Below, piece by piece: positions 59,225 through 64,000 of a DNA stretch of 64,000 bases. A model generated the notes under the pieces. That model made no database searches and was not told the DNA's origin. It worked only from the letters and a program-made list of their open reading frames with translations. Source of the stretch: Streptomyces sp. DSM 110735 (GTDB lineage: Bacteria > Actinomycetota > Actinomycetes > Streptomycetales > Streptomycetaceae); the NCBI RefSeq assembly GCF_016482685.1, contig NZ_JACYHF010000018.1:62001-126000 (forward strand). The letters run 5' to 3'. Both the position numbers and the translations under genes were made by a program. The first letter of the stretch is position 1, and every line of letters begins with the position of its first letter.

Positions 59225-59963
59225 GGCGAGGGATGCCTCTCGTTGATCACGTGGTGGGAGGTGAAGACCGCGTCGACGCGATCTCCTGGGAACGCCAGGA
59301 GCGCGGCCTCGGTGACGCGTCCGGTGGAGTCGGTGGCGACGCGCGTGATAGCGAGGACAGCCGCCGAGGAGGGGACTTCAGAGCCGAGGCTTCGTCCGGT
59401 GTCGCTGAGCGAGCGCAGACCGTCTCCCGGATGGCTGCCGGTGGTGGACCGACGACGGCGAATCTTGCGAGCGCTTCTCGGCGCGCGGGGTCGTCTTCGA
59501 GTACTCCGGCCGGCGCCAGGTCTCGTGGCGTGTAGATGCGGGCCAGCCCTTGGGGCGTCTCGCCGTCGAGACTGAGGCAAGAGAGCTCCGCAAGGGGGCT
59601 GCCTGTCGGCACCATCAAGAGAGCTGTGAGGCTGCCGCGGGCCGGGACCGTGGCGCTACGAACGGTGATGCGCAACGCCGGTCCAGTGGCCGTCAACGGG
59701 TCCAGCGTTCCCCAGCCGCCGACGTACATGATCTTGCGGGGCGCACGTCGGACGAAGTTGCCCTTGCCGTGGATTTTCTCGACGAGGCGTTCGCCCTGGA
59801 GCACTGCGAGGGCATGGCGCAGCGTCACCGTGCTCACGGCGTACTGCTCGGCCAAGGCCGTTTCGGACGGAAGTCGTTCGCCGGGTTGGAGACGGCCGGA
59901 CGTGATCTGCCGCCGTAGATCGTCGGCGATGTCATGGTGGCGAGGAGGCATGAGTGCCGTCAC
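59221..59963 (-). pseudogene. GntR-family regulator with a frameshift
   Basis: From the GTG at 59963 the frame gives a full winged helix (PPRHHDIADDLRRQITSGRL, ERLPSETALAEQYAVSTVTL, RHALAVLQGERLVEKIHGKG) and most of a UTRA domain (LAELSCLSLDGETPQGLARI, IRETVCARSATPDEASALK). Near 59370-59385 conserved sequence jumps to the next frame: VPSSAAVLAITRVATDSTGR, VTEAALLAFPGDRVDAVFTS, ending at 59221 exactly where the next gene overlaps. The unshifted frame runs on as Ser/Arg/Pro-rich nonsense. One missing or extra base explains it: either a real inactivation or a sequencing error. Confidence 0.82.
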
Positions 59964-60184
59964 CGCCTTCTCATAGGCCGCACGGCAATGAGTCGGGTAC
60001 GCGTGTGCATGGTCAGCAACTCGCCCGACTCGAAGACCAGTTGCTTCGCACCGTGAGGGAGCTGGAGCAGGTCGCTCACGCGGTAGGCGCAGCCGCCGAG
60101 TTGGATGACGTCGCCGCGCTGCACCGTGCTGGCAGTGATCTCGACGCTCGTTACCGGTGCGGTACCGGTGATCGGGGGCCTCAT
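59960..60184 (-). CDS. 74-residue small protein in coupled operon
   Basis: Sequence MRPPITGTAPVTSVEITAST, VQRGDVIQLGGCAYRVSDLL, QLPHGAKQLVFESGELLTMH, ending RLIAVRPMRRR. The central part looks like a small beta barrel (RGDVIQLGGCAYRVSDL). Its ATG overlaps the upstream stop (TGATG) and its TGA overlaps the GntR GTG start (GTGA), so the three are read in a chain. Function unknown; similar genes occur in AICE regulatory blocks. Confidence 0.75.
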   Translation of the reverse strand: MRPPITGTAPVTSVEITASTVQRGDVIQLGGCAYRVSDLLQLPHGAKQLVFESGELLTMHTRTRLIAVRPMRRR

Positions 60185-60384
60185 CAGGTCACCACCACGG
60201 GCGCAGGCAGGTCGACGACCCGATGGCACAGGCAGTCGCACGCTTCGTAGATCACCGGGAGATCGATCGGTGCCGGTGCCGGACGTGACTCCACGCAGGC
60301 GGAGTGCGTACCGATGTGGCAGGCGGTCGAGCGGTAGGGGCCCGGCATACCTTCCGTGCTCGATGACTGTCGACAGGGTGGCAT
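60184..60384 (-). CDS. 66-residue Cys-rich small protein in coupled operon
   Basis: The recognisable part is PYRSTACHIGTHSACVESRP, APAPIDLPVIYEACDCLCH, with Cys/His groups CxxxxHxxC and CxCxCH suggestive of metal binding. The ATG at 60384 overlaps the upstream stop (TGATG); an internal ATG at 60348 with GGAAGGT is an alternative start and better matches the conserved segment. Part of the chain of small genes leading to GntR. Confidence 0.7.
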   Translation of the reverse strand: MPPCRQSSSTEGMPGPYRSTACHIGTHSACVESRPAPAPIDLPVIYEACDCLCHRVVDLPAPVVVT

Positions 60385-60695
60385 CAGTGGACCCCCGCGA
60401 GAGCCGACCACGCGTCGGCGGGGAGGTGAGGGGCGACAACCACGGCGCGAGGTCGCGCGCGTCTCTCCCACGCCAGCACGTAAGGACGGACCAGGGCGAC
60501 TTCCTCACCCATGAGCGGGGCCAGATGAGCCGTCATTGCGGAGGACCGACGCAGGACAACGGTCGATGCGTCCGTGGGAGCCAGGGAGAAGGCGTCGGCC
60601 GACGGGTCGGAGGGCCGTAAGGGGCGGCGATGCCTGCCCTTGGTCGAGGTCCGCACCCTAGCTAGGGAAAGGGCGCGGCGGATACGGTTGAGCAC
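60384..60695 (-). CDS. 103-residue hypothetical protein in coupled operon
   Basis: Sequence starts LNRIRRALSLARVRTSTKGR after the initiator and contains TDASTVVLRRSSAMTAHLAP, LMGEEVALVRPYVLAWERRA and RAVVVAPHLPADAWSALAG. The basic N-terminus with repeated Arg, and the VRPYVLAWERR segment, are reminiscent of small proteins next to Streptomyces GntR genes. The GTG at 60695 has AGGAG about 9 bases upstream. No function can be assigned. Confidence 0.75.
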   Translation of the reverse strand: MLNRIRRALSLARVRTSTKGRHRRPLRPSDPSADAFSLAPTDASTVVLRRSSAMTAHLAPLMGEEVALVRPYVLAWERRARPRAVVVAPHLPADAWSALAGVH

Positions 60696-60707
60696 GCTGC
60701 TCAGCTC

Positions 60708-60986
60708 CTATCGCTGATGGCTCGGTCCCCCGACATCGCCCGTCGTGGGGACCGCTTTGCGTACGACCGCCCAGAGGGTGCGGGCGTTCAAGCTGGTGGC
60801 GAGGAGGCCGAAGTGGTCAGCAGCGGACACCGCGTCCAGGACCTCTTGCCATGTCTCGGCGGAGACGTCGTCCGGCATCTCCGCTTCGACCGTCGTGTGC
60901 CGGGGGTGTTCCTCCACTCGCGTGAGAAATCCGAGGGCGGACAGCCGGGCGGCGATGGCCTCCGCGCTAACTCCCGAAGCGGGCAC
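60708..60986 (-). CDS. 92-residue first gene of the coupled operon
   Basis: Sequence PASGVSAEAIAARLSALGFL, TRVEEHPRHTTVEAEMPDDV, SAETWQEVLDAVSAADHFGL, LATSLNARTLWAVVRKAVPT: an alternating helix/strand pattern compatible with a small ferredoxin-like fold. The GTG at 60986 is preceded by GGAGG with 7-base spacing. Transcription likely starts in the gap shared with the divergent GntR gene at 61066, where two palindromic sites lie. Confidence 0.78.
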   Translation of the reverse strand: MPASGVSAEAIAARLSALGFLTRVEEHPRHTTVEAEMPDDVSAETWQEVLDAVSAADHFGLLATSLNARTLWAVVRKAVPTTGDVGGPSHQR

Positions 60987-61022
60987 AGGGCAGCCTCCGT
61001 CAACCGGCGATCACTTTCAGTG

Positions 61023-61056
61023 AATCTAGTTAACTAGATTAGGGCTAGTGGACTAG
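61023..61056. promoter_or_regulatory. Operator pair for the second GntR regulator
   Basis: AATCTAGTTAACTAGATT (61023-61040) is a perfect 18-bp palindrome; CTAGTGGACTAG (61045-61056) repeats its core. They lie between divergent genes in an AT-rich promoter stretch, the expected place for GntR autoregulation. Confidence 0.8.
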
Positions 61057-61065
61057 ATTTTCCAT

Positions 61066-61821
61066 ATGTCTGAGCAACCGCCGTACCTCCGCATCGCCGA
61101 TGAGCTGAGGCGCCGGATCGCGGAACGTGTGTGGGAGCCGGGAGACCGCCTGCCCTCCCGCGCTCAGATCGGCCAGGAGTGCGGCGTGGGCGAGAACGTG
61201 GTGCGCCGGGCGCAGGAGTTGCTGATCTCCCAGGGAGTGCTGGAGGGTCGCGCCGGTTCGGGCACGTACGTCGCCGAGCCCCGGCGGCGCGTGCGGGTCG
61301 TACGGTCTTCCGCGCGGGAGCAGCCCACGGGCTCGCCGTTCCGGGCGGACATGAAGGCCGTCGGCAGACAGGGCGACTGGGAGAGCCGGACGGATGCCAA
61401 GGTGCCGGCCCCCGCGGAGATCGCGGCGCGGCTGGGGGTCGACGAGGGCGCGTTGTGCGTACGGACGACGTACGAGTTCCTCGCGGACGGCAAGCCCGTG
61501 CAGCTCTCCACGAGCTGGGAGCCGTACGACCTCACCGCTGGCACCCTCGTCGTCCTGCCGGAGGGAGGGCCGCACGCGGGCGCCGGGGTCGTGAACCGTA
61601 TGGCCGCGATCGGTATCACCGTCAGTCATGCGGTGGAGCAGCCGGAGCCGAGGCACGCGACTGCCGAGGAAGCATCGCTGCTCGGCATCCAGAAGGCCGC
61701 GCTCGTCACGCACATCAGGCGGACTTACTACAGCGATCAAGGGCGGCCCGTGGAGACGGCGGACATCGTCGCGCCCGTCGCTCACTGCGAGATCGTCTAT
61801 GAGATCCCGATCAACCGCTGA
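61066..61821 (+). CDS. GntR-family transcriptional regulator (UTRA domain)
   Basis: A 251-residue GntR/HutC regulator: winged helix at 5-72 (YLRIADELRRRIAERVWEPG, RLPSRAQIGQECGVGENVVR, AQELLISQGVLEGRAGSGTY) and UTRA domain at about 90-250 (VRTTYEFLADGKPVQLSTSW, LLGIQKAALVTHIRRTYYSD, VETADIVAPVAHCEIVYEIP). The ATG at 61066 has no Shine-Dalgarno and lies 10 bp from a palindromic CTAG-rich site, so it is probably leaderless and autoregulated. It likely also controls the divergent operon of small genes. Confidence 0.93.
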   Translation: MSEQPPYLRIADELRRRIAERVWEPGDRLPSRAQIGQECGVGENVVRRAQELLISQGVLEGRAGSGTYVAEPRRRVRVVRSSAREQPTGSPFRADMKAVGRQGDWESRTDAKVPAPAEIAARLGVDEGALCVRTTYEFLADGKPVQLSTSWEPYDLTAGTLVVLPEGGPHAGAGVVNRMAAIGITVSHAVEQPEPRHATAEEASLLGIQKAALVTHIRRTYYSDQGRPVETADIVAPVAHCEIVYEIPINR

Positions 61822-61867
61822 GTGGCCACCCCTACAAAACCCCATGGCAGCGCGGATGATTGGGGGC

Positions 61868-62206
61868 ATGGGGATCGATGTGGGACTGCACTCTGCTCGG
61901 CCGACTCGTAGCTGGAAGAAGTCTCGCGCGACGTTCTTGCGCGGGTCTTACGGGCACGGTGATGCGTTGGCCGATGCCTTGGGCGCGCTTCACTATCTCG
62001 GTGTCCCTGGGCGGCTTACCGCTGTCGACCTCTACGGAGACACGGTGATGAACGAGCAGGACGCCGAAGCCGCCCTCGCCGAAGTGCCAGGTTTGAGGGA
62101 ACGGTGCGCGGACGAGCGACAGCGCGCGGCGCTGGATGATCTCGCGGCGGTGCTGAAGGAGTGCGTCTCCACTGCGGGCAGTTACGTATGGTTCGCCGGC
62201 GACTGA
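61868..62206 (+). CDS. Conserved hypothetical protein at the right end of the AICE
   Basis: A 112-residue protein, MGIDVGLHSARPTRSWKKSR, ATFLRGSYGHGDALADALGA, LHYLGVPGRLTAVDLYGDTV, with a helical acidic C-terminus (LRERCADERQRAALDDLAAV). I do not recognise a domain. The ATG at 61868 has GGGGG upstream; earlier in-frame codons overlap the GntR gene. It ends 109 bp before the right attachment repeat, on the same strand as the GntR gene. Confidence 0.72.
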   Translation: MGIDVGLHSARPTRSWKKSRATFLRGSYGHGDALADALGALHYLGVPGRLTAVDLYGDTVMNEQDAEAALAEVPGLRERCADERQRAALDDLAAVLKECVSTAGSYVWFAGD

Positions 62207-62229
62207 GCAGCACGCCGGTTCTGGCGCAC

Positions 62230-62248
62230 TGTCGAATGGGTGTCGAAG
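62230..62248. repeat. Arm-type repeat near attR
   Basis: TGTCGAATGGGTGTCGAAG, the counterpart of 47816-47834, lying 67 bp inside the right attachment repeat. Confidence 0.6.
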
Positions 62249-62314
62249 GGCGGGCATTGTGGCGCCAAGGGCGAGAAAACGCGCAGGTCATCCAGGGGGC
62301 GAACGTCATCACAC

Positions 62315-62364
62315 CAGGCGCCTTCTAAGCGCTTGGCCGCAGGTTCGAGTCCTGCCGGGGGCGC
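62315..62364. repeat. Right attachment site (attR)
   Basis: The same 50 bp as 47623-47672. It is the displaced 3' half of the original tRNA-Arg; without a 5' half it cannot form a tRNA. Confidence 0.95.
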
Positions 62365-62371
62365 ACCCCGA

Positions 62372-62395
62372 GCCCTCCCTCCGGGAGGGCTTTTT
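62372..62395 (+). terminator. Original tRNA terminator beside attR
   Basis: GCCCTCCC (62372-62379), loop TCC, GGGAGGGC (62383-62390), then TTTTT. The similar terminator beside attL suggests the element carried its own tRNA end plus terminator. Confidence 0.85.
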
Positions 62396-62481
62396 GCTGG
62401 TCGGGGCATGGGGCGTCCGCCGACGACGCGGGCCCCCACGGTCAGGGCTTTCGGACGGCGAGTCGCAGGTCCCCCCGTCGG

Positions 62482-63744
62482 CTATTTGGTCTTGAACTCG
62501 ACCTTTCCCGTGCTCATCCGGAAGTTTCCGTTGGAGTACAGCGTGGGGCGGGCCTCGACGTGGTTGCCGCTGTATTTCTCCACGTGCCGGATCTGGACGC
62601 CGCCGGGAACGGTGAAGTCGATCAGGGCGATGGCGACCCAGTAGGACAGGTTGCGGTTGTTGAACAGGGGCACCGTCACGGTGGAGCCGCGCCCGTCGGT
62701 GACGACCGCCCGGGCGCCGTAGGACTTGAACGAACCGGTGCCGTTCTCCACCGCGCTGTAGGCACACAGAAGGACGTACCCCTGGAGGTCGGGGCGGCGG
62801 ATGGTGATCGTCTCCCGCCCCGGCACTCTGGAATCGCCGTCCAGGGCGATGTAGGGCGGTGCGAGGGGCGATCCCAGTTCTCGGTAGTAGACGACGTGCT
62901 CCGACCTGTTCGGGCGCTTGCCGATCGGTGTGACCTGGTTTCCGGGGACGTAGAGGGCGTACAGATCGAGGTCGGCGCCGGCCTGCCGTCGAGCCGCGCT
63001 CCCGCCGTTCCATTCGAGTGTGGCCGTCACCGTGAGGCTCGGGTCGTCCTTGCGCATGTCGATGGTCGCCTGACCAGCCTTGGTGAGGGCGACTTTGCCC
63101 AGCGGGACCAGGGGGCGAACCGGTGCCGTCGACGGGACGGGCGGAATCACCGGCGAGACGCGCGGCGCACAGGTCGGAGGGGATGGCGCGGGAGGAGTTT
63201 GGCGAGTCTGCGAGGGAAGCGCGGACGGGACCGGCGCCACGGATGGTCCCGGGTCGTCCACGACGATGCCGAAGTCCGCGGCCAGACCCGCCAGCCCCGT
63301 GTCCCACCCCTGGCCCACCGCCCTTGCCTTCCAGTCGCCCGCGCGTCGGTACAGCTCGACGAGGATGGCCACCGTCTCCCGATGCGCGAGCGGCGGCGGC
63401 GCGAAGGTGATCCGCGCGTTTCCGCATTCGATGACCGCGTGGGGGGTGTTGCTCGCGTCGAAGTGAGTGGCCCGCAGCTCGGGGTCGATGCTGGCGACAA
63501 CCGCGATGCGGTCGACTGTCGCGGGGACCGCGGCCGGGTCCACGGCGATTGTCTGCCCGTTCAGCCGGACCCCGTCCTGCGACGGGTGGTTGTAGAAGAC
63601 CAGATCGTCGTCGCCGCGCACCTTTCCGTCCGGACCGAGGAGAACGGCGGACACGTCGATGCCCGTGGTCGGGGAGCTGAGGGTGACGCGGCACACCGCC
63701 GCGGGCAGGACGGCATTGCCGCCCTTTGCAAGAGTCGTGGTCAT
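62482..63744 (-). CDS. TerD-family tellurite/stress protein
   Basis: A 420-residue protein with an N-terminal TerD-like domain (about 1-175): TTTLAKGGNAVLPAAVCRVT, GIDVSAVLLGPDGKVRGDDD, LVFYNHPSQDGVRL, GWDTGLAGLAADFGIVVDD. TerD domains bind Ca2+ through DxD-type acidic loops such as VRGDDDLVF. After a Pro/Ser linker, a second domain (about 215-420) resembles the tellurium-resistance protein fold (LDLYALYVPGNQ, VRPTLYSNGNF-like end EARPTLYSNGNFRMSTGKVE). The ATG at 63744 follows GAGAGG. It lies outside the mobile element. Confidence 0.88.
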   Translation of the reverse strand: MTTTLAKGGNAVLPAAVCRVTLSSPTTGIDVSAVLLGPDGKVRGDDDLVFYNHPSQDGVRLNGQTIAVDPAAVPATVDRIAVVASIDPELRATHFDASNTPHAVIECGNARITFAPPPLAHRETVAILVELYRRAGDWKARAVGQGWDTGLAGLAADFGIVVDDPGPSVAPVPSALPSQTRQTPPAPSPPTCAPRVSPVIPPVPSTAPVRPLVPLGKVALTKAGQATIDMRKDDPSLTVTATLEWNGGSAARRQAGADLDLYALYVPGNQVTPIGKRPNRSEHVVYYRELGSPLAPPYIALDGDSRVPGRETITIRRPDLQGYVLLCAYSAVENGTGSFKSYGARAVVTDGRGSTVTVPLFNNRNLSYWVAIALIDFTVPGGVQIRHVEKYSGNHVEARPTLYSNGNFRMSTGKVEFKTK

Positions 63745-63871
63745 GTGTGGCCTCTCACGGTGGTTCGTACATAGTGGTGTCCCTCGTCGATCCGTGGTGG
63801 CCAAACACTGATGTCGTGTTGGTGAGTGCCTGGAGCCTGCCGGCGCTTGTACTGCTGGTGGGCTCTGTGAC

Positions 63872-64000
63872 TCATCGGTGCCCGGCGCCACGCGCCTCCC
63901 GTTCCGCGTCCCCCTCCGCCCCGAACATCGACCCGATCAGCGCGGTGACCAACAGGCACACCACCAAGCTCCCCGCCACCACCAGCCCCACCCCGATCAC
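63872..64000 (-). CDS. C-terminal end of a membrane protein (partial)
   Basis: Forty-two residues and a stop are present: VIGVGLVVAGSLVVCLLVT, ALIGSMFGAEGDAEREARG, then AGHR. It ends one transmembrane helix and a charged cytoplasmic tail. The start lies beyond the window. No family can be named. Confidence 0.55.
   Translation of the reverse strand: MIGVGLVVAGSLVVCLLVTALIGSMFGAEGDAEREARGAGHR

Larger units (their letters stand above)
47623..62364. mobile_element. Defective AICE integrated in tRNA-Arg(TCT)
   Basis: A 14.7-kb segment bounded by perfect 50-bp direct repeats, the left one completing tRNA-Arg. Inside are the marks of an actinomycete integrative and conjugative element: an integrase remnant next to the left repeat, a rep remnant, SpdB and small Spd proteins, a DUF2637 protein, an FtsK/SpoIIIE translocase, a SCO3933-type protein, KorSA-like GntR, a NUDIX hydrolase and cargo genes. 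Because integrase and rep are broken, autonomous excision and replication are unlikely; mobilisation by a related element remains possible. Several cargo genes differ in base composition from the chromosome. Confidence 0.93.

Noticed and set aside
62315..62364. A second tRNA-Arg gene
   Set aside because: Only the 3' half is present; no D arm or 5' acceptor strand lies upstream.

Overview
The window is a high-GC actinobacterial chromosome segment, almost certainly from a Streptomyces. The evidence is about 70% GC with G/C at third codon positions, frequent GTG and TTG starts, GTGA/ATGA gene overlaps, and typical Streptomyces families: aminopeptidase N, MalQ, a PknG kinase locus, truncated haemoglobin, EttA, thioester surface protein and SpdB/TraSA transfer genes.

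Positions 1-47.6 kb are chromosomal. They run from the end of asd and pepN, through a PadR-regulated pair, a FAD monooxygenase and malQ, to a five-gene sigma factor/anti-sigma/ABC exporter operon (10.9-15.2 kb). Then come an HNH protein, an MscS channel and a GH4 glycosidase with its sugar kinase. At 19.8-30.4 kb lies a seven-gene signalling locus: a four-helix membrane sensor, a glutamate-type binding protein, a coiled-coil protein, a PknG-like kinase, a PP2C phosphatase, a VWA protein and an FHA protein. It matches the mycobacterial/corynebacterial GlnX-GlnH-PknG arrangement and adds three partners. Further on are an HxlR switch, glbO, thioesterase and ettA, a small region of decayed genes (38.2-38.7 kb), a WYL regulator, a wall-anchored thioester protein, an SSB paralogue and two dynamin-like GTPases.

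A tRNA-Arg(TCT) gene at 47.6 kb carries a 14.7-kb integrative element of the AICE class, bounded by perfect 50-bp direct repeats (47623-47672 and 62315-62364). Its transfer module (SpdB, small Spd proteins, DUF2637 protein, FtsK-like TraSA, SCO3933-type protein, KorSA-like GntR, NUDIX hydrolase) looks intact. Its replication initiator and integrase survive only as a short out-of-frame fusion, so the element is probably fixed in place. Cargo includes a Cas2-fold SinR-like protein, an AT-richer multi-helix membrane protein, an Mrr-like nuclease and a HEPN-like protein. A translationally coupled cluster of small genes with a frameshifted GntR and a second GntR with a palindromic operator close the element. 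A third copy of a sequence found at both ends lies mid-element, hinting that two elements merged.

Beyond the right repeat the chromosome resumes with a TerD-family gene and the tail of a membrane protein. No computation was run: family calls rest on reading motifs and on memory of family sequences, and starts were chosen from ribosome binding sites and overlaps.
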